From positions 48,152-112,151 of the forward strand of contig DAIDGW010000094.1 in the NCBI GenBank assembly GCA_027452245.1: a DNA stretch of 64,000 bases, read 5' to 3'. Positions 53,563 through 63,012 of this stretch are shown here, one piece after another (the stretch's first letter is position 1; the number at the start of each line of letters is the position of its first letter). A model generated the notes under the pieces. That model was not told the origin of the DNA. It ran no database searches and worked only from the letters and a program-made list of their open reading frames with translations. The position numbers and the translations under genes were made by a program. Origin of the DNA: Acidobacteriaceae bacterium (lineage in GTDB: Bacteria > Acidobacteriota > Terriglobia > Terriglobales > Acidobacteriaceae).

Positions 53563-55923
53563 TCAGAAGGATGCCAGTTGCATCCGCTCGAGTATTTGCT
53601 GAAATCTCGCGGCCTGCCGGAGAGAATCAACCGCCGGGTCCACTCTAATCCAGACCAGGTTGAGGTCTCTCCCGGCATAGGCCGCGTCAATCCACCGCAG
53701 CGCACTGTCTCCGTCTCCGAGCGCTGCGTACAAGGTGGCGATCAAGTAGGGCGGCACATAATTCTCATGCGAGCGCTTCAGCAACTGCGTCAAGATTTTG
53801 TGCCCCTCGGCGGCATTATGCGCGCCGGCGTAATTACGTCCCAGGAGCGCAGTTCGCAGCGTTTCTGAAGAGAGCTCGAAGGCCTTTCGACTCTCCTCCA
53901 AAGCCTTGCCCGAATCGCCTTTCCCGCCATACGCGTAGCTCAGGCACGCATGCGAGCTGTCGTAATTGGGAGCCAACTCCAGGGCCTTCCGGCACTGCAT
54001 CAGCGCCTGATCGTATTGCCGCGCACAGTAAAGAATCCAGCCGGCTGTCGTGTTCTTGTTGTAGTCCAGCGGATCCAGTTCCTGTGCGGCCAGCACCTGG
54101 GCCAGCGCTTCGTCCGCCCGCCCCATCGCCGCCAGAAAGACCGCATACATGCGATGCGCTTCCGCGTCATTCGGATTAAGTTGCAGCGCCCTCTGATACT
54201 CCCTGTCAGCGGCCGGCCAATCCCAGTCCCCATAGAAGCGCACCGTTCCCATTGCCGTGTGCGCATGTGCTTCCATTTCGTCCAGCGAGACCGCTTTAAG
54301 TGCGTATTCCCTCGCCTTGGCCATTGTTTCCCGCGGCGGTACTCCAATGTCATTCCAATAAGAATCGGACAGTCCTGCATACGCCGGGGCATAACTGGGA
54401 TCCGCCTGGATCGCCTGCTCGAAGTACTGGCGCGACCGCGCTCGCTGTTCGGCTGCCCCAAACTGCAAGTATCTTCCTCGCAGGTAGGCCTCCTGAGCCT
54501 CCGCTGCCACTACGTGCGCCGCTGCGCCTCGGCCTTGGTCGCTCGCTGGAAGATTGACCTTGATCTCTCGCGCCAGCGACAAGGCCAGTTTGCGCTGCAA
54601 TGCCAACAGGTCGCGAAATTCTCCTTCATACGTGTGCGACCATATCTGTCGGTCATCCGCCGCGCTGACCAGGCGCACTGAGACTTGCACTCTCCCTTCC
54701 GAACGGGTGACCGAGCCTTCCACGATCGCCTCCACATTGAGTTGATGCCCGATCTCCCGCAGTGACTGCCGTCCCGTCTTGTACTGCACGACCGAGGTGC
54801 GCGAGATGACTCGCTGCAATATGTTCATCTGCCCCAGGTCGGTAATTAAAAAATCCGTGATCCCATCTGCCAGGTATTCCTGTTGCGGATCGCCCGAGAG
54901 GTTCGCGAACGGCAGCACCGCCAGCGATTCAATCTCTACCGCCGGCGAGCGAGTCGGGCCCATTCGCCTGTTTCCAGGCTGCAAAGTCAAAATGATCAGC
55001 AACAAAGCCAGCAAAGCAGCCACGCCGTACCTTTTCCCTCGCGCCGCTTTTGCGGGTTTCACCGCCGCTTCCGATCTCGCCAGTTCCCGCAGGGCCCGTG
55101 CCAGATCGCCCGCCGATTGATACCGCTTCTCCGGTGATTTTTCCAGGCACTTCAGAATGATGGCCGAGATTCGCCCCGAGTCCCCCGGGCGCCGGTGTGA
55201 GGGCGGCACCACCGCTTTGTGCAGGATGTCATCCACCAGCGCCGTAAACAGCTTTTCCTCAAATGGCGGATGCCCCGTGTACAGTTCGTACAGCACCGCT
55301 CCCGCCGAATAGATGTCGGTGCGCGCATCCGCCGCCTGCCCCAGCACCTGTTCGCTCGGCATATACGGCAACGTTCCGCAGCAGTTTGCCGGGCCAATCG
55401 CGCTTACTGTGCTCGCCAGCGAATTGAAGCTGAGCGTGGATCGCGCCAGCCCGAAATCCAGAATCTTCAAACGATTATCTTTTGTCAGGCGCAGGTTCCC
55501 CGGCTTCAAATCCCGGTGAATGATTCCTTGCTCGTGCGCTGCCGCCAATCCTTCGGCCAACTGCACGCCGATTTCAATGACTTCCTTTTCTGGCAGGGCG
55601 CCTTCGCGCACCCGTTCGTCCAACGCCTGCCCGGGGACGTACTCCATCACCAGAAAATCCAGGTTTTGCTGCGTGTCAAAATCAAGCACCGTCACAATGT
55701 TGGGATGGTTCAGCTTGGAGAGGGCGTGCGCCTCTTTGCGGAAGAGTCCACGGCGGTTCTCGTCGGTATCCGGAGGCAGAACTTTCAGGGCGACGTTGTT
55801 GCCCAGGTGCTCGTCGTGGGCAAGAAAAACTTCCCCCATCCCGCCCTCGCCGATTTTTTCGACAATGCGGTAGTGCCCGAGTTCGCACCCGGCCAAAGAA
55901 CAATATTTGAACGCTGCGTTCAC
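53563..55923 (-). CDS. Ser/Thr protein kinase with TolB-like and TPR domains
   Basis: A 786-residue membrane protein. The Hanks-type kinase (about 18-285) has IGEGGMGEV, K47, HRDLKPGN (136-143) and DFG (156-158). One membrane helix lies at about 311-327. A TolB/adenylate-cyclase-associated segment follows (AVLPFANLSGDPQQEYLADG), then TPR repeats from about 490 to the end, ending in a C-terminal motif ARFQQILERM. This architecture is frequent in Acidobacteriota. The TPR part should be outside the membrane and may sense ligands or scaffold partners. Confidence 0.92.
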   Translation of the reverse strand: MNAAFKYCSLAGCELGHYRIVEKIGEGGMGEVFLAHDEHLGNNVALKVLPPDTDENRRGLFRKEAHALSKLNHPNIVTVLDFDTQQNLDFLVMEYVPGQALDERVREGALPEKEVIEIGVQLAEGLAAAHEQGIIHRDLKPGNLRLTKDNRLKILDFGLARSTLSFNSLASTVSAIGPANCCGTLPYMPSEQVLGQAADARTDIYSAGAVLYELYTGHPPFEEKLFTALVDDILHKAVVPPSHRRPGDSGRISAIILKCLEKSPEKRYQSAGDLARALRELARSEAAVKPAKAARGKRYGVAALLALLLIILTLQPGNRRMGPTRSPAVEIESLAVLPFANLSGDPQQEYLADGITDFLITDLGQMNILQRVISRTSVVQYKTGRQSLREIGHQLNVEAIVEGSVTRSEGRVQVSVRLVSAADDRQIWSHTYEGEFRDLLALQRKLALSLAREIKVNLPASDQGRGAAAHVVAAEAQEAYLRGRYLQFGAAEQRARSRQYFEQAIQADPSYAPAYAGLSDSYWNDIGVPPRETMAKAREYALKAVSLDEMEAHAHTAMGTVRFYGDWDWPAADREYQRALQLNPNDAEAHRMYAVFLAAMGRADEALAQVLAAQELDPLDYNKNTTAGWILYCARQYDQALMQCRKALELAPNYDSSHACLSYAYGGKGDSGKALEESRKAFELSSETLRTALLGRNYAGAHNAAEGHKILTQLLKRSHENYVPPYLIATLYAALGDGDSALRWIDAAYAGRDLNLVWIRVDPAVDSLRQAARFQQILERMQLASF

Positions 55924-56111
55924 GGGGAAGTCTCCTTCCCCCTATGCGAAAATCGTAGGTCCGGGAACCCGGCGAGTCAATAAACAATCCACAAGTGATT
56001 GGGTAGGAATTACCCGAGGGGTTTGCCCGTACAGGATACTGCTGCTGTCGATGTCCCGTCGCTTTCATGGTAAAACCAAGGCTGAGCGCTGCCACTCTAG
56101 AGAGGATCGCC

Positions 56112-56861
56112 ATGCCCGACAAGCCCCAGACTCCCGACGAGAAACTCCAGCACGAATTCAATCAATGGGCCGCCGAAGGGGAAGGCCCGAAGATGGAGCG
56201 CCATCATCTCGACATTACCGAAAAGACCATCCGCCTGATGGATCTGCGTCCCGGCGAGCGTGTCCTCGATCTCGGATGCGGTTCCGGATGGGCGACCCGC
56301 CTCCTCGCCCGCCTCGTCGCCGATGGCCCAGAAGGATATGGGCAGGTCGTCGGCCTTGACGTCTCCGACGAAATGGTGCGCCAGGCGCGCTCCGCCTCCA
56401 CCGACTTCGAAAACATTCTCTACGTCTGGGGATCGGCGCAGCAGGTTCCCTGGGAAGAAAATTTCTTCGACAAAGTTCTATCCGTCGAATCCTTCTACTA
56501 CTATCCCGATCAGGACCGCGCCCTGATGGAATTGTTCCGCGTGATGGCTCCCCGCGGACGCCTCTTCATCCTCATCAACCTCTACACCGACAACCAATAT
56601 TCCCTGCAGTGGGTCGACAAGCTGAAAGTCCCGGTACACGTGCGTTCCGCCGCCGAGTACATCGAACTCCTGAAGAAGCACGCTTTTGAGAACGTCGAAG
56701 CCCGGCGCATTCCCGACGACACGCCTACGCCCGACGGCTACAAGACGAAATCGTTCAAGAGCCTCGACGATCTGAAGGCATTCAAACGCGAAGGCGCGCT
56801 GCTGCTGATGGCCACCAAGCCCGACCTGCGCACCCCCGCACCGGGATACACCATCTATTAA
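56112..56861 (+). CDS. SAM-dependent methyltransferase (class I)
   Basis: A 249-residue methyltransferase. Motif I is VLDLGCGSGWATRLLA, an acidic loop VVGLDVSDEMVRQAR follows, then FFDKVLSVESFYYYPDQDRAL. The substrate cannot be named; it is similar in layout to UbiE/CrtF-like small-molecule methyltransferases. ATG 56112 has AGAGAGG upstream and is preferred over 56067. Confidence 0.85.
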   Translation: MPDKPQTPDEKLQHEFNQWAAEGEGPKMERHHLDITEKTIRLMDLRPGERVLDLGCGSGWATRLLARLVADGPEGYGQVVGLDVSDEMVRQARSASTDFENILYVWGSAQQVPWEENFFDKVLSVESFYYYPDQDRALMELFRVMAPRGRLFILINLYTDNQYSLQWVDKLKVPVHVRSAAEYIELLKKHAFENVEARRIPDDTPTPDGYKTKSFKSLDDLKAFKREGALLLMATKPDLRTPAPGYTIY

Positions 56862-56880
56862 GAGCGCCCTGCGCCTGCTC

Positions 56881-56940
56881 TCGTTCGAAGAAGGACGGAT
56901 CGTCCCGCAGCGACGATCCGCCGCAGTCGAGGGATCTGCT
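56881..56940. repeat. Dispersed palindromic repeat, copy before DUF4097 gene
   Basis: CGGATCGTC-CCGCAGC-GACGATCCG (56896-56920, 9-bp arms) followed by CCGCAGTCGAGGGATCTGCT. The tail is nearly identical to those in lipB and at 49594. It fills the gap between two convergent genes. Confidence 0.8.
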
Positions 56941-56942
56941 TT

Positions 56943-57815
56943 TCAAATCTCGCCGTCATCGCGGCCGAAGCTTTTCACCGTACTCATCGCCTTCCCGTCA
57001 TTCGCATGCCGCAGATCGATGCGTCCATTCACATTGCTCAATTTGACGTGCGCTCCCCCTCCACCCAGTTCTCCGCGCATGTCTTCTCCGACATAGCGAT
57101 GATGGTTCACACGCATCCCAAAATCGTTCTCGATCGATCCCGAAACGGTGCTCGCATCCACCTCAGCCCTGGTATCGGAAGGAATCGTCAACTCCACTTC
57201 GCCGTTGACCGACTTCAACTCCACCGTCTGCCCGGAAAGCCGCGTCAGGTTCGCCTCCAACTTACCGTTGATGGTGGAAAGCTCCATTCGCCCGCGCAGG
57301 TCCTTCGCCTCGAGCCGGCCATTGATGCACGAGGCCTCCACCTCGCCTGCCACGCCTGAGATATCGAGCGAACCGTTGATCAGCTTGATCTTGTCCAGCC
57401 TCGCCCCTCGCGGCACCGTCAGCGTGTACTCCACGCTGGCCGGATTGTTTTCTCCATCGTCGTTATCGAAGATCAGGTTGTGATCGCGATACTTCGTCTC
57501 GATCGAAACATAATCCTTTCCCGCATCGACTTCGATCTGGGCTGCGTCCAGCTGTTCTTTGCTGTTCGCGCGCTTGATGGCATCGACCTTGACCTCGTTG
57601 CGGTCCCACGCCGCGATGTGTACCGGGCCGTTGATGTTTTCGAGCGACACGCGCCCATCCGCCGTCCTGGGATAGGTCTTGTGGAACTCTTCCGTCACCG
57701 CACCATACTGGTCTGAAGCGTGCGCCCCGGCGGCCGCCAGCAGCAGCGCGCACAGGCTTCCCAGCAGCACCCCCATCCAGGTTGCGGTTCGTGTCATCCG
57801 GCGTGGACTGTTCAT
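56943..57815 (-). CDS. Exported DUF4097 protein
   Basis: A 290-residue exported protein. Signal peptide about 1-34, then a right-handed beta-helix-like DUF4097 domain with repeated short strands such as GRVSLENINGPVHIAAWD, LEAKDLRGRMELSTINGKLE and VELKSVNGEVELTIPSD. The start at ATG 57815 is supported by GGAGGG upstream. In other bacteria these genes are often near anti-sigma factors; none is seen here. Function unknown. Confidence 0.82.
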   Translation of the reverse strand: MNSPRRMTRTATWMGVLLGSLCALLLAAAGAHASDQYGAVTEEFHKTYPRTADGRVSLENINGPVHIAAWDRNEVKVDAIKRANSKEQLDAAQIEVDAGKDYVSIETKYRDHNLIFDNDDGENNPASVEYTLTVPRGARLDKIKLINGSLDISGVAGEVEASCINGRLEAKDLRGRMELSTINGKLEANLTRLSGQTVELKSVNGEVELTIPSDTRAEVDASTVSGSIENDFGMRVNHHRYVGEDMRGELGGGGAHVKLSNVNGRIDLRHANDGKAMSTVKSFGRDDGEI

Positions 57816-57912
57816 AACACCCTCCGTCTTGCACTTAGACGGACCAACCGGCATTTGGTGAGGCGGCATTTTACCTGCGACGGCTACGATCATAGGGACG
57901 CCGTTCTAAATT

Positions 57913-59241
57913 TCAGGTCATACTCAACCGCTTGCCCCACTCCGCCTCGGTGATCACATACACCGCCAGGATCGCCATCACCGGCTCAATCGGATGCCGG
58001 TACCGCTGGTTCGGATAAACCACGTAATACACCGCCGGATACAACCCGATTAGCCAGAACAGCAGCCACGCTCCCGGACGCTTCCGCCGCAGCGCCCGCC
58101 CTAGTCCCCAGAACATCAGCACCGACGTTGCCAGAAACAGCGAGTTCTTCACCGCTCCCGTCAGCCACTCCGAGCGCGGAGGGCCCGACCAGAAATACAC
58201 AAACCGTTTCACGCACAGCACGGCAAACCGCCCATAATCCTGCCGGATGTAATCCATCGCCTGCTGCTTGCGCATCGCGATATACGGCAGCTCTCCCATC
58301 GCGCGATACTGCCGCATGGCATACACGTTCTGCGTGGGATGCAGATATTCCATCCACGTCCCATCTGCGCCCGGGCCATTTCCCAGGCGAAGTTCGGCTC
58401 CGAAGTTGTCGCGCAGCAAAATGAACCTGCCGAACGTCTCGTAATTGCGAACCAACCACGGCGCCATGCAGGCGAAGAACACCACCGACGCCAGCGCAAC
58501 TCCTCCCAGCGACCGCTTGCCGCGCCGCGCGCGGTGATACCACGCCCACAATCCCGCCGCCGGCAAAAACGAAAGCAGCGCAGCGCTGTTCAGCCCCGCC
58601 AGTCCCCACAGCAGTCCGAAAACAAACCACGGCTTCCAGCCGTCGCGATCTTCCAGCGTGAGCGCCAGCCCCAGCAGGGTGGTCATCAGCAGCGCCGAAA
58701 GGCTCGTCTCCCACACCCAGCGCGTGTCCCATACCAGGACATAGGGAAGCAGCGCCCACGTCCATGCCGCGCCCACCGCAACTTTTTCGGAAAAGACTCT
58801 TTTCGCGATCAGGAAAATCGGAATGCAGGTCAGCGCCGAAAACAAGCTGTTGAGCCCCAGCAGCACAAACGCCGACAGCCCCGAGTAGATCCCGAAAGCG
58901 CGAAACACTCCCGCAATCAGCATCGGATACAGCGGAGACTCCCACGCTGTCGGTCCGGTAGGCGCGAGAAAGGGATTCGCAAACCCGTGCCCGGAAGCCA
59001 GCGCCGCGCCGATGCGTCCCATCTCCCAGCCGAAATTGAAATGGTCGTCGCCAGCCTTGAACCGCCACGTGTGCGCCATCAGAATCCACGCGATCCGCAC
59101 CCCGAATGCGACCGCGAAGATCCACAACGTGGATGCGCGCACCCGCCGCCACAGTCTTAATCCTCCCGGCGCCGTGGAAGGAGCCTTCGCCGCCGCAATG
59201 GATTTGGAAGTCACCGCCTGTTTTCGCCGCACCCGCTCCAA
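57913..59241 (-). CDS. Membrane glycosyltransferase (GT39/ArnT-like)
   Basis: A 442-residue protein with about ten membrane helices. The N-terminal loop KAGDDHFNFGWEMGRIG has the acidic pair expected in polyprenyl-phosphate-sugar glycosyltransferases (GT39/GT83). YPLYP-type motif appears as ESPLYPMLIAG. NQRYRHPIEPVMAIL near the C-terminus is also typical. It probably moves a sugar from a lipid carrier to protein or lipid in the periplasm. Acceptor unknown. Confidence 0.82.
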   Translation of the reverse strand: MERVRRKQAVTSKSIAAAKAPSTAPGGLRLWRRVRASTLWIFAVAFGVRIAWILMAHTWRFKAGDDHFNFGWEMGRIGAALASGHGFANPFLAPTGPTAWESPLYPMLIAGVFRAFGIYSGLSAFVLLGLNSLFSALTCIPIFLIAKRVFSEKVAVGAAWTWALLPYVLVWDTRWVWETSLSALLMTTLLGLALTLEDRDGWKPWFVFGLLWGLAGLNSAALLSFLPAAGLWAWYHRARRGKRSLGGVALASVVFFACMAPWLVRNYETFGRFILLRDNFGAELRLGNGPGADGTWMEYLHPTQNVYAMRQYRAMGELPYIAMRKQQAMDYIRQDYGRFAVLCVKRFVYFWSGPPRSEWLTGAVKNSLFLATSVLMFWGLGRALRRKRPGAWLLFWLIGLYPAVYYVVYPNQRYRHPIEPVMAILAVYVITEAEWGKRLSMT

Positions 59242-59282
59242 GTTCTTGGTTCTATTGCTATTTGAGCACAGCCCAGCGAAAC

Positions 59283-59573
59283 ATGCTGGGCCTTGTCGAA
59301 TTGTTCAACAGCGTTAAAAAATGGGGAATTTCCTGTAGTGAAACCATTCAAGAATTCTGGCACATTATGAAAAAACGACTGGGGCCCTTCGTCTGCATGC
59401 CTTTTGAGGACGAGATCATGAAATTGTGCGAGCGAATTTGCGCGTGCAACTCCGACGCGGAAGCGATCGAGTTGACCCGCGAAATGAAATCTCTGCTGCA
59501 TGATCGGATCCTGGAGCTCAGAAAGAGCGCCGTCGATCCCAAAATGTTTGAGTCTCGCCACCGCGAGGCCTGA
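59283..59573 (+). CDS. Small helical protein, unknown
   Basis: A 96-residue protein, mostly helical and with several cysteines (CSE, CMPF, CERICACN). The start at 59283 is chosen because upstream codons overlap the divergent glycosyltransferase gene. No family recognised. Confidence 0.5.
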   Translation: MLGLVELFNSVKKWGISCSETIQEFWHIMKKRLGPFVCMPFEDEIMKLCERICACNSDAEAIELTREMKSLLHDRILELRKSAVDPKMFESRHREA

Positions 59574-59684
59574 TTTCCAGGTGCCGCCGCGGCCCAAATT
59601 GGGCCGTGACAGCGCGCCTCTCCCGGCCTACACTGGAATGCTCTCATCCCTGCCGGGAATATACTGGCTCTTATTGAGGACTTC

Positions 59685-60245
59685 ATGGGCTGGCTGCAAA
59701 ATAAATTCGAAAAAAATTTCCTGATCAGTACGGTGGATTACGTTTTTAACTGGGCGCGCAAATCGGCGGTCTGGCCGATGACCTTCGGCCTCGCCTGCTG
59801 CGCCATTGAAATGATCGCGTCATCGACCGCGCGCTTCGACATCGCGCGCTTCGGCTCGGAGGTCTTCCGTCCCAGCCCGCGGCAGAGCGATCTCATGATC
59901 GTCGCCGGAACCGTGACGCTCAAGATGGCCCCCGTCGTCAAGCGCATCTACGATCAGATGCCCGATCCCAAGTGGGTCATCTCCATGGGCGCCTGCTCGT
60001 CGGTCGGCGGCCCGTTCAATACCTACGCCGTCCTGCAGGGGGTCGACAAGATCGTCCCCGTCGATGTCTATGTCACCGGATGCCCGCCGCGGCCGGAGAA
60101 TCTGTTTTACGCGCTGCTCAAGCTGCAGGACAAAATCGACACCATGACGATCGCGAAGCGCCCCACCGAAGTCCGCCTCGAACCCAACATGGTCGAGAAC
60201 TTCAAGCGCCAAGTCATGATCGCGCAAACTCTGCAGCCCAAGTAG
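59685..60245 (+). CDS. nuoB: NADH-quinone oxidoreductase subunit B
   Basis: A 186-residue complex I subunit carrying iron-sulfur cluster N2, which passes electrons to quinone. The ligands C38 and C39 ([10 protein letters not shown]), C104 (GACSS) and C133 (TGCPPRPE) are all present. ATG 59685 has GAGG five bases upstream. It stands alone: neither nuoA nor nuoC/nuoD flank it, and a terminator follows. It could belong to the main complex, or to an alternative complex made from scattered subunits. Confidence 0.95.
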   Translation: MGWLQNKFEKNFLISTVDYVFNWARKSAVWPMTFGLACCAIEMIASSTARFDIARFGSEVFRPSPRQSDLMIVAGTVTLKMAPVVKRIYDQMPDPKWVISMGACSSVGGPFNTYAVLQGVDKIVPVDVYVTGCPPRPENLFYALLKLQDKIDTMTIAKRPTEVRLEPNMVENFKRQVMIAQTLQPK

Positions 60246-60277
60246 GTTCCTGTGGCGGCACACGCCCTGGCTGTCTG

Positions 60278-60300
60278 GCCGAGCGCAGCTCGGCAATTTT
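60278..60300 (+). terminator. Terminator after nuoB
   Basis: GCCGAGC-GCA-GCTCGGC is a perfect 7-bp stem with a 3-nt loop followed by AATTTTT. It lies 33 bp after the nuoB stop and implies a monocistronic nuoB message. Confidence 0.85.
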
Positions 60301-60308
60301 TCTAGGCG

Positions 60309-60704
60309 ATGCCAAAGCCCGCTTTCCATTCCGTCGACGACTACATCTCGGCGCAACCCGAGTCTGTTCAGCCCATATTGCAAAACGTACGCAAGACCAT
60401 CCTGAAAGCCGCTCCCGCACTCGAAGAATCGATCTCCTACAATATTCCGGCGTACAAACTTAGCGGAGAGCGCGTGCTCTACTTCGCGGCATGGAAGCGC
60501 TACTTCTCCCTCTATCCCGCGACGAAGACATTGCTGGCTGAATTCAAAGACGAACTCGCCGGCCATGAAATCCAGAAGAGCACCATTCATTTCCCATTTT
60601 CCCAGCCGCTGCCCGCCCGACTGATCGCCCGCATCACGAAATTCCGCGCCCGCGAAGCCGCGACGCGCGCGAACGCAATTCCACCTGCGCGCAAGAAGCG
60701 CTGA
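60309..60704 (+). CDS. DUF1801 (YdhG/iron-chaperone-like) protein
   Basis: A 131-residue protein of the DUF1801 fold, recognised by VDDYISAQPESVQPILQNVR, ESISYNIPAYKL and FSLYPATK. Bacterial relatives (YdhG, Fra-like) are proposed iron-handling proteins, but activity is not proven. The C-terminal tail is basic. Confidence 0.82.
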   Translation: MPKPAFHSVDDYISAQPESVQPILQNVRKTILKAAPALEESISYNIPAYKLSGERVLYFAAWKRYFSLYPATKTLLAEFKDELAGHEIQKSTIHFPFSQPLPARLIARITKFRAREAATRANAIPPARKKR

Positions 60705-60752
60705 CGCCCTGCGTTACAATCTGATTCCAGACTCCACGGAGCTCCGCAACGC

Positions 60753-61058
60753 ATGGCTTTCACAAAAATTGCCAGCCAGTCCGACCTGCCAGCTCTCAAC
60801 GAAGCCCGGGAATTTTCCTGCGCGGGAAAAGAGATTTGCATCGCCAACGTGAACGGCGCCTACCGTGCCATCGACAACATCTGCCTGCATCAAGGCGGAC
60901 CGCTGGGCCAGGGAATGATCGAAGACGGGAAAATCGTCTGCCCGTGGCACGGATGGCAATGGGATCCAGTCAGCGGCGAAGCCGCCCATAATCCCCGCGC
61001 CAAGTTGAACGTCTATCCGCTGAAGATCGAAAACGGCGAAGTGTTAATCGAAATTTAA
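60753..61058 (+). CDS. Rieske-type [2Fe-2S] ferredoxin
   Basis: A 101-residue soluble Rieske protein. C44, H46, C63 and H66 (NICLHQGGPL, CPWHGWQWD) bind the cluster. Alone, such proteins serve as electron carriers for oxygenases or nitrite reductase-like systems. It has no oxygenase partner nearby; proximity to nuoB is not evidence of a joint function. Confidence 0.93.
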   Translation: MAFTKIASQSDLPALNEAREFSCAGKEICIANVNGAYRAIDNICLHQGGPLGQGMIEDGKIVCPWHGWQWDPVSGEAAHNPRAKLNVYPLKIENGEVLIEI

Positions 61059-61075
61059 GGTTCGGTCCAGGCACG

Positions 61076-61105
61076 GGGGCTGGCCCGGGTTTGTTTTTCT
61101 GCCTG
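61076..61105 (+). repeat. Partial copy of the 115-bp repeat
   Basis: GGGGCTGGCCCGGGTTTG and TTTTTCTGCCTG match the first 30 bp of the full copies at 61924 and 63835, then similarity stops. Confidence 0.7.
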
Positions 61106-61222
61106 AGAAGAACATGGGGACACACAGGACGTTCACCGGCTTTCGGCGCAGCGAGCGACTACTGAAAACGGTGTCCGTCCCGTCTGTCCCCACATTCTCT
61201 GTCCCCACATTCTCCCGAGCGG

Positions 61223-61873
61223 TTACTTCGGCTCAAGTGGGATGACGATTTCTCTCCTTTCGCCGTTCGAGAGTATCAACTCGGCTCCATCTGCATAGCG
61301 GGCCGTTCGATAGCCATCCGCAGTCGATGTGATCCGCACAGGCTTATGTGGCAGGGTGAATTGGAAAAGCCCGTCTTTGCTAGCCGTAAGCTCTACAAAT
61401 TGAGTGGGCGCTTGTGTCGCGCGAACAATGATCCTCCCCCCTCCTACGGGCCGGTTGTTGTGTGAATCCACGATCTGGCCTATTAGAATCCCACCTTGTT
61501 GCCCAAGCACAACCCGGACGCCTGCGAGATCCGCACCCTCGACCGAAATATCAGGGAACTCCGCCCCGGCATCCGCACTAAGCAGGAATGTGGGATCCGG
61601 GTATCCATGCTCCTCGTCCTTGGCGCGCACGATGTAGCGGCCATCCTTGACAGCGAGTCGGAAGTTGCCCTTATCATCGACCTTCGACCATGTGACGTCT
61701 CCGGCAGCATTTCCTATCGGTACTGCGGTTACCAACGCGCTTGCGTCGGGGCCGCCTAGCATGTCGGTGACTGTTCCAGAAATGACGTGTGTGTTTCCGC
61801 GCTGAGATAGGCCCACGCTCAGCAGGATGGTTCCCAATACTTTGGCTGCTCTGAGCATACGGTCAGTTCCCAT
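61223..61873 (-). CDS. Exported carboxypeptidase-regulatory-like protein
   Basis: A 216-residue exported protein. A signal peptide is followed by two Ig-like beta domains: VISGTVTDMLGGPDASALV, with GNFRLAVKDGRYIVRA, and GGILIGQIVDSHNNRPVGGG, with FQFTLPHKPVRITSTADGY. These are the carboxypeptidase D regulatory/CNA-B-like folds common in cell-surface proteins of this phylum. Its likely role is binding or structural. Confidence 0.75.
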   Translation of the reverse strand: MGTDRMLRAAKVLGTILLSVGLSQRGNTHVISGTVTDMLGGPDASALVTAVPIGNAAGDVTWSKVDDKGNFRLAVKDGRYIVRAKDEEHGYPDPTFLLSADAGAEFPDISVEGADLAGVRVVLGQQGGILIGQIVDSHNNRPVGGGRIIVRATQAPTQFVELTASKDGLFQFTLPHKPVRITSTADGYRTARYADGAELILSNGERREIVIPLEPK

Positions 61874-61923
61874 CGATGGTTATGGAGCTGCACTGGTATA
61901 CAAGTCCGTCAACGTACGGCAGA

Positions 61924-62038
61924 GGGGCTGGCCCGGGTTTGTTTTTCTGCCTGGATTTCCTCGAAATCGGCTGCCCCAGACTTCGTGGTGTTCGAAGTCT
62001 GGGCATTCCTGCTGCGGACGTCAGGTGATTTTTGATCG
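61924..62038 (+). repeat. 115-bp repeat, copy 1
   Basis: GGGGCTGGCCCGGG at the left, a palindrome CCCAGACTTCG-TGGTGTT-CGAAGTCTGGG (61975-62003, 11-bp arms) and ATTTTTGATCG at the right. Nearly identical to 63835-63951 in the same orientation. Minus-strand frames here and there look alike only because of this repeat. Confidence 0.88.
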
Positions 62039-62250
62039 CTCGCACCGCCCCTTCGCCCCCTGAAGCAGCGGGCGTTCACCCAGCCCCAGTTCCAATGGAC
62101 GAACCCTCCACCCGGCTCTGCCCACTATTCGTTTTTGCCACCGAGTGGAACGATACAAACGAGCGTTACACCGAACCCATAATTCTGGTTGTTTCCTTTT
62201 ACTCAGCACCAAACATCGAGTGCGAGCCTTGTGGGAAGATGGACTCAGAC

Positions 62251-62928
62251 ATGAGATCTTGGATCGCAAGCGTATTCTTCATCATGACGTTGCTGACTGG
62301 CACCCGCGGGCAGCAAGCGGTTGATCTTGGGACGGATAATGGTATTCGTTTGGTGATGGGTATCCTCAGTAAATCTGGGGCCAGTGGTTCACTTGCGTTC
62401 AATGGTGTTTGCTTCCACGATTTTCCATCAACCCAAATTCCGACAAGCTTCGACGCACCTGCAGAAAACCTCCTACGAGAGACGTTTTCCGAGGATTTGA
62501 TGATGCAGGTATATCAGGATGCCAGCGGAATCATCAGAATGGCCCAAACAGATGTAGACCGCAGTATATTGGATGTGAAGATCAGGCACGTGAGTTTCAC
62601 TAGACCTCAAGGTAGTGATGGTCCGATATACGATCCGACGGAAGCAATGCGGGCGATTTTACAAAGCCCAGAAGCAGTTCACTTCTCGCATATGCATAAT
62701 CTCAGGTTTCCTGCCATCGCAGTCCATTTGCCGCACGCTCCGTTGAATTCCGAGTCTCCCCACATATCGGGAAGCCTTAATGATGTGACTGTTTCCGAGG
62801 GCTTGGATCGTATATTAAAGGCTTTTCCCGGCCTGTGGGTTTATGAAAGCTGCCCCGGTGCGGTCGAGTTCTTCTTTTTTTCTAATTCGACGGGGTGGGT
62901 GTATGACATGCCTCGTAAGCACCCATAG
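62251..62928 (+). CDS. Exported protein in repeat-bounded island
   Basis: A 225-residue protein with a signal peptide (MRSWIASVFFIMTLLTGTRG). No family recognised. Near the C-terminus SGSLNDVTVSEGLDRILKAF resembles the strand-helix motif of STN/secretin N-domains. The ATG choice is uncertain (62239 is possible). Composition is more AT-rich than the window average, suggesting acquired DNA. Confidence 0.6.
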   Translation: MRSWIASVFFIMTLLTGTRGQQAVDLGTDNGIRLVMGILSKSGASGSLAFNGVCFHDFPSTQIPTSFDAPAENLLRETFSEDLMMQVYQDASGIIRMAQTDVDRSILDVKIRHVSFTRPQGSDGPIYDPTEAMRAILQSPEAVHFSHMHNLRFPAIAVHLPHAPLNSESPHISGSLNDVTVSEGLDRILKAFPGLWVYESCPGAVEFFFFSNSTGWVYDMPRKHP

Positions 62929-63012
62929 GTCTGATTTGTTATGCGGTTCTGGAGCTTCCGAAGACCTAAAGCACGCGGCAGGTGTGACTGATACGAATGA
63001 CGGACCCACGAA

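Noticed and set aside
57986..59152. A 388-codon minus-strand frame
   Set aside because: Same strand, other frame of the glycosyltransferase gene; it lacks membrane helices and any motif.
61863..62045. Minus-strand small frame that resembles one at 63812-64000
   Set aside because: The likeness comes only from the 115-bp DNA repeat; no ribosome-binding site or family.
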